Source: Caulobacter vibrioides OR37
GTDB taxonomy: Bacteria; Pseudomonadota; Alphaproteobacteria; Caulobacterales; Caulobacteraceae
Reading direction: 5' to 3'
DNA: 58,858 nt
NCBI RefSeq assembly: GCF_000372645.1
Contig: NZ_APMP01000028.1
Location: 1-58,858 of the forward strand
Each line of letters begins with the position of its first letter. Position 1 is the first letter of the stretch. The notes beneath the pieces were generated by a model. It was given only the letters and a program-made list of their open reading frames with translations. It was not told where the DNA came from and searched no databases. Shown one piece after another: positions 19,987 through 29,056 of this stretch. The position numbers were made by a program, and so were the translations under genes.

Positions 19987-21841
19987 ATGGTGTTGAGGGC
20001 CTTGCTGGGCGCGGCGTGCGCCTTGATCTTCTTGGCGCCGCTGGGCGCGAACGCCTCTTCGCCGACCCTGACCCGCGCCGACACCCGCGAGGGGCGCGAC
20101 CTGTCGGGAACCTGGCATTACTCGGTCGATCCCTATCGCGACGGCCTGGAGGGCTTCCACCGGGGCGCGCCCGGCGCGGGGCATCGGCGCTATGACGATG
20201 TCGACGTCGACGCCCTGCTGAAGGCCAAGCCGACGGCGCTCTACGAATACGACATGGACCGGAGTCCGACGGCCGTGCTGCCCCAGGGCTGGATCGGCCA
20301 CGACCCGACCCTGCGCTACTACCAGGGCCTGATGTGGTACGAGCGCCGCTTCGACGCGCCCGCCCTGAAGCCCGGCCAGCGCCGCCTTCCTGCGTTTCGA
20401 AGCGGCCAACTACACCGCCAAGGTCTATCTGAACGGCAAGCCGGTCGGCGAGCACGAGGGCGGCTTCACGCCGTTCTCGATGGAGGTCACGGACGTCCTG
20501 CGGACCAGCCAAAACCAGCTCACGGTCGGGGTGGACTCCACGCCCAAGGCCGACGGCGCGCCCCCGCCGGTCACCGACTGGGAGAACTACGGCGGGATCA
20601 CCCGGCCCATGCGCCTGGTCATCACCCCCGGGACCTTCATCGACGAGGCGTGGGTTCGGCTGACCCGCGACGGCCGCATCGCCGCCACCGTCAAGCTGGA
20701 CGGCCCCCAGGCGGCGGGTCAGGACGTGCACGTTCGCGTCGCCGAGCTCGGCCTCGACGTCACCGGCCGGACGGACGCGAGCGGGGTGCTGAACGCCTCG
20801 GCCGCCGCGCCCAAGGCGCTGGTGCGCTGGTCGCCCGACAAGCCCAAGCTCTACGACATCGCCGTGGAGACCCGTGACGACCACCTGAGCGACCGCGTCG
20901 GCTTCCGCACGATCGAGACCAAGGGCAGCGAGATCCTGCTGAACGGCAAGCCGATCTTCCTGCGCGGGATCTCGGTCCACGAGGAGGAGTTCGGCGACAA
21001 CCCCGCGCGCACCATCACCGAGGCCGGGGCGCGGGCGCTGCTTAGCGAGGTCAAGACCGGGCTGCACGGCAACTTCGTGCGCCTGGCCCACTATCCGCAC
21101 AGCGAGATCACCACCCGCCTGGCCGACGAGATGGGCCTGCTGGTCTGGAGCGAGATCCCGGTCTACTGGCTGGTCGACTTCGGCAATCCGCGCACCCTGG
21201 CCCTGGCGCGCGGGATGCTGGCGGACAATATCCGCCGCGACCGCAACCGCGCCTCGATCATCCTGTGGAGCGTGGCCAACGAGACCCCGATCACCGATCT
21301 CCGCAACCGGTTCCTCGGCCAGTTGGTCGACGACGTGAAGGCCCTGGACGACACGCGCCTGGTCACCGCCGCCCTGCTCACCGACCGCAAGACGGTCGAC
21401 GGCCATCCTGTGATCGGGCTGAACGACCCGCTGGCCGACAAGCTGGATGTGCTGGCGGCCAACACCTACAACGGCTGGTACACCGACGACGCCCTGGACG
21501 ACCTGCCGTCCATGACGTGGAAGGCCACCGACAAGCCGATGGTGTTCTCCGAATTCGGGGCCGACGCCCTGTCGGGCTTCAGCGACCCGGTGCTGAAGCG
21601 CAAGTTCTCCGAAGAATTCCAAAAGGCGTACTACGAGAAGACCCTAGCCATGGCGCGGGCGATCCCGACCCTTCGCGGCATGTCGCCCTGGATCCTGAAG
21701 GACTTCCGCGCGCCCCGCCGCCAGCACCCGATCTATCAACAGGGCTGGAACCGCAAGGGTCTGGTCTCGCCGACCGGTCGCCGCAAGCCGGCCTTCTTCG
21801 TGCTGCGGGCCTTTTACGAGGCGAAGGAAGCGGGGAAGTAG
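19987..21841 (+). pseudogene. Glycoside hydrolase family 2 protein, beta-glucuronidase-like, interrupted by a one-base frameshift
   Basis: If one base is removed in the GCGCCGCC run near 20380-20387, the gene encodes about 617 residues. It has a signal peptide (VLRALLGAACALIFLAPLGANA), a GH2 sugar-binding domain (DLSGTWHYSVDPYRDGLEGF ... KVYLNGKPVGEHEGGFTPFS), an Ig-like middle and a catalytic TIM barrel. Catalytic glutamates are acid/base Glu432 (WSVANETP) and nucleophile Glu522 (VFSEFGAD). The 5' part reads in one frame to about 20390 and the rest continues in another; both sides are otherwise intact and conserved. ATG at 19987 has GGGAGG upstream. Known GH2 glucuronidases release terminal beta-D-glucuronic acid, which fits the locus. 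Either a recent mutation or a sequencing error. Confidence 0.8.
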
Positions 21842-21990
21842 GCCGTCTCAGAACGTCAGAACCCGGAACGGGGAGACCCGCGCCGTTTCGCCGCAGGGCC
21901 TTTCGATCTTCGAGATTGCTTCGGAAGCTGACTCGTTGGATGTGTCTGGAACTCGGCGCACCCCACCGCGTCCGACACCTTTTTGTTTAG

Positions 21991-22035
21991 ACCGGCTGGC
22001 CGGGCCCCAAGGGCAAGGCCGGCCGGTTTTCTTTT
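21991..22035 (+). terminator. Rho-independent terminator after GH2 gene
   Basis: ACCGGCTGGCC (21991-22001) pairs with GGCCGGCCGGT (22017-22027), with one mismatch, followed by TTTTCTTTT. It lies between the convergent GH2 and GH43 ends. Confidence 0.8.
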
Positions 22036-22050
22036 GGCCCACGGAGAGGG

Positions 22051-23679
22051 TCAGGCGCGGTAGTCGCGTTCCTCGTAGTCGAACCAGTCGAAGTCCGCCG
22101 GCGCGGCCGTTCCGGCGGTGTCCTGGCACGCCATGCCCACGAACGCCCCGGTGAAGTTGGGCGCGCCCGGCGCCGTGGCCTCGTCCGACAGGATCGAGGC
22201 GTCGAACACCTCCGGCAGCCAGGTCCAGTCGCCCCGCCCCTGCCGGAACGCGAACCGCAGGCGCTCGAAGTCGACCTCGACCCGCAGCTCCACCGGCCCC
22301 GCGGCCAGCGTGATCGGGCGGGTGAAGCTGTCGGCCTGCGGACTGTCGGGCTGGCAGCTCATCACCCGCAGATGCTTGCCCAGCGCCTCGTCGTGGGTGA
22401 CGTGCAGATAGTGCAGCTTGGCGCCGTTGTAGTAGCAGACCAGGCCAGCCGCCTGCTGGAAGTGCTCGGGCTCGAAGTCCAGCGTCGTCGCCGCCGAATA
22501 GCACATGGCCTGCTGGCGGCGAGCGACCAGCGCCTGGCGGAAAAGGCTGCCCAGGCTCTCGCGGCCATAAAGCCGCAAGGCGCCCGGCCGGGCGGTCAGG
22601 CTGAAGATCTCGTCGGGATAGGGCGTGCGCAGCCACTGGAAATCGATCGGCAGGTCGGGGCCGTCGAAGTCCTCGCGGATCGGCGCGTGGGGCCAGGGCC
22701 GTTCGGGCAGGTCCGGCGCCGGCGTCTCCAGCGTCGGATCGCCCGAGCCGTCCAAGGTGCGGGGCCAGCCATCCTCGCCCCAGATCAGCTTCTGGATCGC
22801 CGTCTCGCGGCCCAGGACGCAGCGGCCGCGGTTGGGCAATGGACGGCCGCAGAGATAGACGGCGTAGGTTTCGCCATCGGCGGTATCGACCAAATCCGCG
22901 TGACCGGCCCGCTGCAGCGGCGCGTGCGGCCGATCGCGCGCGGTCAGCACATAGGTGTCGGGATGCAGGTCGTAGGGTCCCTCGAGGCGCCGCGACCGGG
23001 CCATGGTCATCGCGTGGCCCCAGCCGGTGCCCCCCTCGGCGGTGACCAGATAGTACCAGCCGTCGCGCTTGTAGAGGTGCGGCGCCTCGGTCAGGCCGAT
23101 CGCCGTGCCCTCGAAGATCACCTTGCGCGGACCGACCAGGCGGCCCTCGCCGACCGAATATTCCTGCAGCACGATGCCGGCGAACCGGCTCTTGCCCGGC
23201 CGGTGATCCCACAGCTGATTGACCAGCCACTTGCGGCCATCGTCGTCGTGGAACAGCGACGGATCGAAGCCCGAACTGTTCAGATGGACGGGATCCGACC
23301 ACGGGCCGTCGATCGTCTCGGCCGTGACCAGGTAGTTGTGGAAGTCGCGCAGCGACGCGCCCGACGCCCCGCCCACGGTCGTGCGGCCATAGCGCTTCAC
23401 GTCGGTGAAGATCAGCCAGAACTTGCCGTCGGCGTGGGTCAGGCACGGCGCCCAGACGCCGCAGCTGTCCGGATCGCCCAACATGTTCAACTGGCTGGGA
23501 CGGGTCAGCGGCCGGGTCAGCAGGCGCCAGTTCTTCAGGTCCCGCGAGTGGTGGATCTGAACGCCGGGGAACCACTCGAAGGTCGAGGTGGCGATGTAGT
23601 AGTCCTCCCCCACCCGGACGATCGACGGATCGGGGTTGAAGCCGCGCAGGATCGGATTGCGGATCACGGAGACGCTCAC
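22051..23679 (-). CDS. Glycoside hydrolase family 43 (beta-xylosidase/arabinofuranosidase-like)
   Basis: Predicted 542-residue enzyme without a signal peptide, so probably cytoplasmic. The N-terminal five-bladed propeller has the GH43 residues: base Asp17 (FNPDPSIV), pKa-modulating Asp139 (GFDPSLF) and acid Glu198 (GLTEAPHLY). A C-terminal beta-sandwich (about residues 330-540) is the arrangement of GH43 beta-xylosidases. The GTG start at 23679 overlaps the stop of the upstream transporter (GTGA), implying translational coupling in a two-gene operon; a second GTG lies at 23667. It would trim imported pentose-containing oligosaccharides. Substrate inferred from family. Confidence 0.9.
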   Translation of the reverse strand: MSVSVIRNPILRGFNPDPSIVRVGEDYYIATSTFEWFPGVQIHHSRDLKNWRLLTRPLTRPSQLNMLGDPDSCGVWAPCLTHADGKFWLIFTDVKRYGRTTVGGASGASLRDFHNYLVTAETIDGPWSDPVHLNSSGFDPSLFHDDDGRKWLVNQLWDHRPGKSRFAGIVLQEYSVGEGRLVGPRKVIFEGTAIGLTEAPHLYKRDGWYYLVTAEGGTGWGHAMTMARSRRLEGPYDLHPDTYVLTARDRPHAPLQRAGHADLVDTADGETYAVYLCGRPLPNRGRCVLGRETAIQKLIWGEDGWPRTLDGSGDPTLETPAPDLPERPWPHAPIREDFDGPDLPIDFQWLRTPYPDEIFSLTARPGALRLYGRESLGSLFRQALVARRQQAMCYSAATTLDFEPEHFQQAAGLVCYYNGAKLHYLHVTHDEALGKHLRVMSCQPDSPQADSFTRPITLAAGPVELRVEVDFERLRFAFRQGRGDWTWLPEVFDASILSDEATAPGAPNFTGAFVGMACQDTAGTAAPADFDWFDYEERDYRA

Positions 23680-24950
23680 GGATTGGAAGTCACGGACGGA
23701 GCGCGGTCGCGCACCAGGGTCCACAGGATGGCGGCGCCCGCGAGGTCCAGCACGCCCAGGGCCACGAAGAACGGGTCGTAGCCGATCCTCGTCACCAGCC
23801 CGCCGATCATCAGCGAGAAGATGAGCAGCCCCAGATTGCCCATCATCCCGGCCAGGCCCGCCACGGTGGCCACCTCGTTCTTGCGGAAGAGGTCCGAGGC
23901 CATGGTGATCACGGTGACCGACAGCGTCTGGTGAGCGAACCCGCCCAGGCACAGCAGGGCGATGGCGGCATAGGGGCTATGGACCTTGCCGACGAACATC
24001 ATGCCGGTCATCAGGATCGCGCCGAGGGTGAAGGCCACGCGGCGGGCGTTGATCAGCGACACCCCTCGCCCTTGCAGGACGTGGGCGATGGCCGGCCCGG
24101 CCAGGCAGCCCAGGTCGGCGGCCACGAACGGCATCCAGGCGAACAGGGCGATCTGCTTCAGGTCGAAGCCCCGCGTCTGGGACAGGTACAGCGGAACCCA
24201 GAACGACAGGGTGCCCCAGGTCGGGTCGGCCAGAAAGCGCGGCAGGGCTATGCCCCAGAACTGGCCCTGCTTGAGGACCGAGACGATCGACGGTCGCGGG
24301 CCAGCTTCGGCCAGCCGCGCCTCCTGACCGGCGGCGATGCGGACCCTCTCGTCGTCCGTCAAGGCCGGATGGGTCTCGGGCGAGCGGTACAGCAGCAGCC
24401 ACAGCGCGACCCAGACGACGCCCAGCGCGCCGGTCAGCACGAAGGCGGCTCGCCAGCTCCAGGTCAGGACGGCCCAGACCACCAGCGGCGGCGCCAGCAG
24501 AGAGCCGATCGAGGCGCCGATGTTGAAGACCCCGCCGGCGAAGCCGCGCTCATTGGCGGGGAACCACGTCGCCACCGTCTTCATGCCCGCCGGCTGGGCC
24601 GAGCCCTCGGCGAAACCCAGCAGCCCCCGCAGGACCGCCAGGCCTCGCCAATCGTGGGTCAGGCCGTGGGCCATGGCGATCAGCGACCAGGCGGCGGCGA
24701 AGATCGCGAAACCCGTGCGCAAGCCCAGGGTGTCCAGCACATAGCCGCAGACCGGCTGCAGCATGATCCCCAACTGGAAGGCGCTGGTGATCCAGGAATA
24801 CTCCTTCACCGAAACGCCCAGGTCCTTCAGCACCGTGGGGGCGGCCACGCCCATGGTCGAGCGGGTCAGGTAGTTGACGATCGCCCCCAGCATGACGAGG
24901 CCGATGATCCACCAGCGCAGGGCTCGGATTTTCGGAAACAACGGCAACAT
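23676..24950 (-). CDS. MFS transporter, hexuronate (ExuT-like, ACS family)
   Basis: Predicted 424-residue inner-membrane symporter with about 12 membrane segments. N-terminal features are typical of hexuronate/anion:cation symporters: WWIIGLVMLGAIVNYLTRST, then RGLLGFAEGSAQPAGMKTVA and WFPANERGFAGGVFNIGASI. The ATG at 24950 directly abuts GGGAGG, which is too close; the in-frame TTG at 24941 has ideal spacing and may be the true start. It is the first gene of an operon with GH43. A LacI-type half-conserved palindrome (24986-24997) lies upstream, rather than a UxuR-type site. Glucuronate or its oligomers is the most likely cargo from context. Confidence 0.88.
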   Translation of the reverse strand: MLPLFPKIRALRWWIIGLVMLGAIVNYLTRSTMGVAAPTVLKDLGVSVKEYSWITSAFQLGIMLQPVCGYVLDTLGLRTGFAIFAAAWSLIAMAHGLTHDWRGLAVLRGLLGFAEGSAQPAGMKTVATWFPANERGFAGGVFNIGASIGSLLAPPLVVWAVLTWSWRAAFVLTGALGVVWVALWLLLYRSPETHPALTDDERVRIAAGQEARLAEAGPRPSIVSVLKQGQFWGIALPRFLADPTWGTLSFWVPLYLSQTRGFDLKQIALFAWMPFVAADLGCLAGPAIAHVLQGRGVSLINARRVAFTLGAILMTGMMFVGKVHSPYAAIALLCLGGFAHQTLSVTVITMASDLFRKNEVATVAGLAGMMGNLGLLIFSLMIGGLVTRIGYDPFFVALGVLDLAGAAILWTLVRDRAPSVTSNP

Positions 24951-24985
24951 CCTCCCGCCGAGCCGTTGGGCCGGCTTCGCTTGAT

Positions 24986-24997
24986 GTTACCGCTACC
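24986..24997. promoter_or_regulatory. Candidate LacI-type operator upstream of ExuT-like/GH43 operon
   Basis: GTTACCGCTACC has the central CG and GGTAnC/GnTACC half-sites typical of LacI-family operators, with imperfect symmetry (four of six positions). It sits 36 bp upstream of the annotated transporter start. No LacI gene is adjacent; the only one in the window is at 54348. Confidence 0.35.
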
Positions 24998-25041
24998 CTC
25001 GACAAGCCTCGACGTCCAGGCTTGATCGGCGCGGTCGGATT

Positions 25042-25308
25042 TCAGGCTTCGGCGGAAGCCTCCGACGCGCGCTCCGGACGTTCGTGGTCGACATCGCCAT
25101 GGGTCGCCGCGTGGCGCTCCGCGCGGCCGACGAAGCGGTCCTTGCCGTCCTGCTCGCCGGGCTCCCAGACGAAGACTCCGACACAGTCATGCGCCTCGGC
25201 GATCTCGGCGGCCAGATCCATGGCCTCGACATCGTTCGGGGCGGCTTCGGCGATGAAGGTCAGCGACACGCCATCCGCGCGCCTAGGATAAAAGAGATAG
25301 GTAGGCAT
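25042..25308 (-). CDS. Small conserved-type hypothetical protein (DUF6894-like)
   Basis: Predicted 88 residues. The N-terminus MPTYLFYPRRADGVSLTF followed by an alternating acidic/alanine segment (NDVEAMDLAAEIAEAHD) and FVWEPGEQDG resembles a class of short proteins starting with MPxYxFxxxxxDG found in many alphaproteobacteria. The ATG at 25308 has GGAG 12 bases upstream. The C-terminal 30 residues are low-complexity and charged. Function unknown; it is oriented like the transporter operon and ends 92 bp before it. Confidence 0.6.
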   Translation of the reverse strand: MPTYLFYPRRADGVSLTFIAEAAPNDVEAMDLAAEIAEAHDCVGVFVWEPGEQDGKDRFVGRAERHAATHGDVDHERPERASEASAEA

Positions 25309-25690
25309 GGAGTGCGCTCCGGCTTCTGCGAGCGGGAGTGAAGGAAGCCTTCCCTCTCAGCCATCAGCGCTCAATAATCGGTGCCAATGATTTATACACA
25401 TTACCACCCGATTTGAGTACGAACAATATAAAATTTGACCGCGACCAACCTCGATTAGTCGAGTATCCGACACAAGACCGAGATCTTAATAGGATTACTG
25501 TTTAATCATCATGGTTTATTGGATACATTGCAGCTGGACCATAGATCAGAAATTTTTATTTTCCCGCGCGAACTCCCAGCGCGATCCCAGGTCAGCTTGG
25601 GATCGCGCTGCGCGCCCGGCGAAGATGGCAAGCCGCCGCCCACCTCGAACGGCCTTGCAGAGGACGAAGCCCTTCGGCGACGCCCCCCCC
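25309..25690. other. 382-bp intergenic stretch with A/T-rich core and a strong hairpin
   Basis: The part at about 25371-25560 is unusually A/T-rich for this genome and includes CTCGA/TCGAG (a small stem near 25448). A 13-bp perfect stem CAGCGCGATCCCA (25577-25589) / TGGGATCGCGCTG (25598-25610) follows. It lies downstream of the secreted protein gene on the minus strand but lacks a clear T-run, so it may be a Rho-assisted terminator or a 3' stabilising hairpin. No credible gene. Confidence 0.45.
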
Positions 25691-27550
25691 CTATCGATAG
25701 GTGATTTCCCAGCTGATCGTGACGGGACCGGTCGTTCCGGCGGCGGCGGCGCAGCTGGTCAGGCTGGTCATCGCGCCCGTCGGTGAGCGATAGGCCGGCT
25801 CGTCGGCCAGGGCGCGCGTCGAGCACGACAGCCCCTCGACCTTGAAACCGGTCACGTCGCCGGTTCCGAAGGCGGTTGTCCCGCCGCGGGTCTCGGCCTG
25901 GCCGGAGAAGCTGGCGAAGGCCAGGTCCGTGGCCTTGATCATGACGCCTGGCTTGGGCGTGAAGACATCGGTCCGACTGATCCGGCCCGGCTCGAACCGA
26001 TAGGTGGTGCTGAGCCCGACCCGGTCATCGGCGACCGGAGCCTTGCCCCCCAGGCGATCCAGCTGGTCCTGAGCATAGCTAACCGTGGTCCGCGCGCCCC
26101 GGCCCTCCACCTTGACGCCCTTGGCGTAGGCCAGCGGCGCCAGTCGCGCGCCGTCCTCCAGGGTCAGGCGCGGCAGCAGTTGCGGAAACACCCCGTCGGC
26201 GACGCCCTGCAGCATCCCGGGCGAGAAGGGGATCGGATAGTAGGGCGTGTTCATGTGCTGCCCCTCGCCGCCATTGATGATCGGCAGACCGATCACGTGG
26301 CCGCCGTCCCGCAGGGTCACGACCAGACGGTCATATCGGCCCCGCGCGAACCAGGTGACGGTCCGTTTGGGCAGCCGGTCCAGCCAGGCCTGAAAGCCCG
26401 GGTCCGGCGCCTTGTCCTTGAAGCCGAGCTCGTTCCAGATCGCGTTCGTATAGATGTACTGCCGCCCCAGGCTGAGGTTCTCGCCCAGGATCCGGTGCTT
26501 GCCGCGATAGGCGTCCGTCCGCCGGCCGTGGCCCCACATGTCGACCGAGCTGGTGGCTGGATCGAACCAGAAGTCCATGTAGCGGGCCGCGACCCGCGCG
26601 CTGAACGCATAGGCCATGGCCTTCTCTTCCGGCGTCAGCACGCCCAGCTTGGCGGCGGCGGTCAGCACCTCGAGAAACGCCGTCTCGCCATAGGTCCCGA
26701 TGCTGCGACCATATTCGAAGCCCTCGCCGCGCGGGTTGAGGCGCGGCAACATCAGGTCGACCGAGCGGCGCAGCCAGGCGCGGACCTCGGGGCTGGCGGG
26801 CATCCCGGCCTCGATCAGGCGGTGGCTGATCTCGCCGATCAGCAGGACGCTGTAACGGTCGAACCGCCCGTCGCCGTCTGTCTCGTCGGCGAAGCCGTAC
26901 TGGCCGGAATATTGGCGATAGTGGTCCAGCGTGCGGGCCAGCAGGGCCTCGCTGGCGCTGGCGTCCTCCCAGCCCAGCCGATAGCGCAGCCGCGCCACGC
27001 TGAACGCCACGCCGTAATAGTTGTTGGGCAGGCCGATCAGCGTCATGTCGCGCTCGCGCACGAAGCGACGCCAGTCCAGCTTGGCCTTCAGCTTGTCCAG
27101 CGTGGCGGGCGAGATCGCCTGGTCCAGCAGCCCCGCCTGCTTCAGCATGACGATGGCCTGGCAGTAGTAGTAGACGCCCCAGGTCTCATTGGGGTCGTCG
27201 ACCGTCATGTCGGCGATCTGGCGATAGGCGGCCAGGTACTTGGCCGACCTGGGATCGTTCCTCGGCGTGTCGATGATCAGATAGGCCAGGCCGACGGCGA
27301 TCTTGCCCGGCAGGAACTTGTCGTCGGCCTCGAAGACCTTGACCCCGTCCAGGGTCATGTCGCGCTTTTCGGCCAGCAGCTTGTCGGCCAGCACGGCCAT
27401 GCGCGGCAGCAGGCGCGTCTCGATCGTCTGGTTCATCGGCGCGACGGCGCCGGCGTAGAGCGGACCGCGCGGATCCTCGGCGGCGATGGCGGGAACGGCG
27501 CCGGCGATCGCGAGGGCCGCCGTCAGGAAAAGAAGATCACGCACGCGCAT
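25691..27550 (-). CDS. Large secreted protein of unknown family, possible polysaccharide lyase
   Basis: Predicted 619-residue exported protein; signal peptide LLFLTAALAIAGAVPAIAA. I do not recognise a named family. Residues 30-370 look all-helical with tryptophan/tyrosine-rich motifs (WGVYYYCQAIVMLKQAGLL, GLPNNYYGVAFSVARLRYRL, FEYGRSIGTYGETAFLEVL, MWGHGRRTDAYRGKH), as in alpha/alpha-toroid lyases. The remainder is beta-rich and ends with a probable disulfide pair (LSCSTRAL ... SLTSCAAA). Conserved-looking Asn-Asn-Tyr, His and Arg clusters could be catalytic. Two UxuR-type sites lie upstream, and its neighbours are mannonate dehydratase and a lyase-family gene, so a role in cleaving a uronic-acid polymer is my inference, not proven. 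Confidence 0.7.
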   Translation of the reverse strand: MRVRDLLFLTAALAIAGAVPAIAAEDPRGPLYAGAVAPMNQTIETRLLPRMAVLADKLLAEKRDMTLDGVKVFEADDKFLPGKIAVGLAYLIIDTPRNDPRSAKYLAAYRQIADMTVDDPNETWGVYYYCQAIVMLKQAGLLDQAISPATLDKLKAKLDWRRFVRERDMTLIGLPNNYYGVAFSVARLRYRLGWEDASASEALLARTLDHYRQYSGQYGFADETDGDGRFDRYSVLLIGEISHRLIEAGMPASPEVRAWLRRSVDLMLPRLNPRGEGFEYGRSIGTYGETAFLEVLTAAAKLGVLTPEEKAMAYAFSARVAARYMDFWFDPATSSVDMWGHGRRTDAYRGKHRILGENLSLGRQYIYTNAIWNELGFKDKAPDPGFQAWLDRLPKRTVTWFARGRYDRLVVTLRDGGHVIGLPIINGGEGQHMNTPYYPIPFSPGMLQGVADGVFPQLLPRLTLEDGARLAPLAYAKGVKVEGRGARTTVSYAQDQLDRLGGKAPVADDRVGLSTTYRFEPGRISRTDVFTPKPGVMIKATDLAFASFSGQAETRGGTTAFGTGDVTGFKVEGLSCSTRALADEPAYRSPTGAMTSLTSCAAAAGTTGPVTISWEITYR

Positions 27551-27622
27551 CGCTCGCTCATGGCGCCCGCCTCCCAGACGGGTCGGTTATTCGGACGCCA
27601 TGGCGAAGCCGGCGGCGCCGAG

Positions 27623-27635
27623 TTGGCATGACCAA
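27623..27635. promoter_or_regulatory. UxuR-type operator upstream of secreted protein gene
   Basis: TTGGCATGACCAA, centred about 79 bp before the start at 27550. It keeps the TTGG/CCAA arms of the palindromes at 19901, 28912 and 31179. Confidence 0.65.
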
Positions 27636-27667
27636 TCTCAGCGCGCACCGATAGATGTCAAGTCGAT

Positions 27668-27680
27668 TTGGTCTTACCAG
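27668..27680. promoter_or_regulatory. Second UxuR-like half-conserved site at manD 3' end
   Basis: TTGGTCTTACCAG overlaps the mannonate dehydratase stop codon and lies 45 bp from the site at 27623. Arms TTGGT/ACCAg match the FadR-type consensus TGGTnnnACCA. Two spaced sites could allow looped or cooperative repression of the secreted-protein gene. Confidence 0.5.
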
Positions 27681-28885
27681 TTAAACATGGTGCCATCCTG
27701 CAGGCGGTTCACCGGCAGGTAGGCGCGCTTGTAGTCGTACTTGGCGGCCTCGGCCTCGTCGATGTCGACGCCCAGGCCCGGCTGGTCGCCCGGATGCAAC
27801 ATGCCGTCGTTGAACGTGTAGGCGTGCGGGAAGACCGCGTCCGTTTCCGGCGTGTGGCGCATATATTCCTGCAGGCCGAAGTTCGGGATCGCCATGCCCA
27901 GGTGCAGGGCCGCGGCCATGGTCACCGGCGAGAGGTCGGTCGCGCCGTGGCAACCGGTCTTGACGTGGTGCAGGTCGGCGAAGGCGGCGATCTTCTTCAG
28001 GTTGGTGATGCCGCCCGCGTGCAGGACCGTCGCGCGCAGATAGTCGATCAGCTGCTCCTCGATCAGCTGCTTGCAGTCCCAGACGTTCGAGAAGATCTCG
28101 CCGACGGCCAGCGGCGTCGTCGTGTGCTGGCGGATCAGACGGAAGCCGGCCTGATTCTCGGCGGGAACGGAGTCCTCCAGCCAGAACAGGCGGTAGGGCT
28201 CCAGATCCTTGCCCAGGCGCGCGGCCTCGATCGGGGTCAGACGATGGTGCACGTCGTGCAGCAGGTGGACGTCCCAGCCCAGAACCTCGCGGGCCTTGGC
28301 GAACAGCTTGGGGGTGTGGCTGAGATAGGCCGGGGTCGACCAGACGTTCTCGGACGGCAGATCGTTGTCCGCCGGCTCGTAGAACATCTTGTCCTTGGAC
28401 ACGCCGTAGGTGCTGGGCAGGCCCGGCACGCCGGTCTGCAGGCGGATGGCCTTATAGCCCAGGCCCTTGTACCGGACGGCCTCGGCGATGGTCTCGTCGA
28501 TCGTCTCGCCGTTGGCGTGGCCATAGACGGTGACGCCCACGCGGCTGGCGCCGCCCAGCAGCTGGTACAGCGGCAGGCCGGCGACCTTGGCCTTGATGTC
28601 CCAAAGCGCCATGTCGACGGCGGCCAGGGCGCTCATGCCCACGGGGCCGCCGCGCCAGTACGAGCCGCGGTAGAAGAACTGCCAGGTGTCCTCGATCTGG
28701 TGCGCGTCGCGACCGATCAGGCACGGGATCATGTGATCCTGGAGATAGCTGACGACGGCCAGCTCGCGGCCGTTCAGCGTGGCGTCGCCGACGCCGGTGA
28801 TGCCGTCCTCGGTCGTGATCTTCAGAGTCACGAAATTGCGGCCGGGGCAGGTGACGATGACCTTGGCGTCGATGATCTTCAGCAT
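27674..28885 (-). CDS. manD: D-mannonate dehydratase (ManD, enolase superfamily)
   Basis: Predicted 403-residue cytosolic enzyme that dehydrates D-mannonate to 2-keto-3-deoxy-D-gluconate, the third step of glucuronate breakdown. The ManD residue set is complete: Arg148 and Tyr160 on the catalytic loop, metal ligands Asp211, Glu237 (FWLEDSV) and Glu263 (VGEIF), and catalytic His213 (HDVHHRLTP). N-terminal capping domain [20 protein letters not shown] is typical. Length is exact for the family. The gene is divergent from the UxuR-like regulator, and two operator palindromes lie in the shared promoter. Uronate isomerase and fructuronate reductase are not in this window and must be encoded elsewhere. 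Confidence 0.95.
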   Translation of the reverse strand: MLKIIDAKVIVTCPGRNFVTLKITTEDGITGVGDATLNGRELAVVSYLQDHMIPCLIGRDAHQIEDTWQFFYRGSYWRGGPVGMSALAAVDMALWDIKAKVAGLPLYQLLGGASRVGVTVYGHANGETIDETIAEAVRYKGLGYKAIRLQTGVPGLPSTYGVSKDKMFYEPADNDLPSENVWSTPAYLSHTPKLFAKAREVLGWDVHLLHDVHHRLTPIEAARLGKDLEPYRLFWLEDSVPAENQAGFRLIRQHTTTPLAVGEIFSNVWDCKQLIEEQLIDYLRATVLHAGGITNLKKIAAFADLHHVKTGCHGATDLSPVTMAAALHLGMAIPNFGLQEYMRHTPETDAVFPHAYTFNDGMLHPGDQPGLGVDIDEAEAAKYDYKRAYLPVNRLQDGTMFNW

Positions 28886-28911
28886 GGACCTAAGGGGTTG
28901 GACGTGGCGTT

Positions 28912-28928
28912 AAGTGGCCTGACCACTT
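28912..28928. promoter_or_regulatory. UxuR-type operator, manD side
   Basis: AAGTGGCCTGACCACTT: perfect AAGTGG/CCACTT arms around CCTGA, 27 bp upstream of manD. Same core (TGGCCTG-CCA) as the site before the GH2 gene. Confidence 0.72.
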
Positions 28929-28955
28929 CTATAGAGATATCTGGCAAGATGCTAG

Positions 28956-28966
28956 TGGCCTTGCCA
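28956..28966. promoter_or_regulatory. UxuR-type operator, regulator side
   Basis: TGGCCTTGCCA within CTAGTGGCCTTGCCAGT, 28 bp from the 28912 site and about 90 bp upstream of the regulator ATG. Suggests autoregulation as well as control of manD. Confidence 0.65.
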
Positions 28967-29056
28967 GTTTCCGATCGCCAAGGGCTGTAGCGAAGCGAGG
29001 AGGCTTGCAATAGGTTGAGCCAAACGCCGGCGCCGCGCCGGCTGGACCAGAAACAT

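Noticed and set aside
29015..29056. TTG start giving 14 extra residues to the GntR regulator
   Set aside because: AGGAGG is too far from that TTG and the extra residues are not needed for the winged helix; ATG at 29057 gives a standard length, though not proven.
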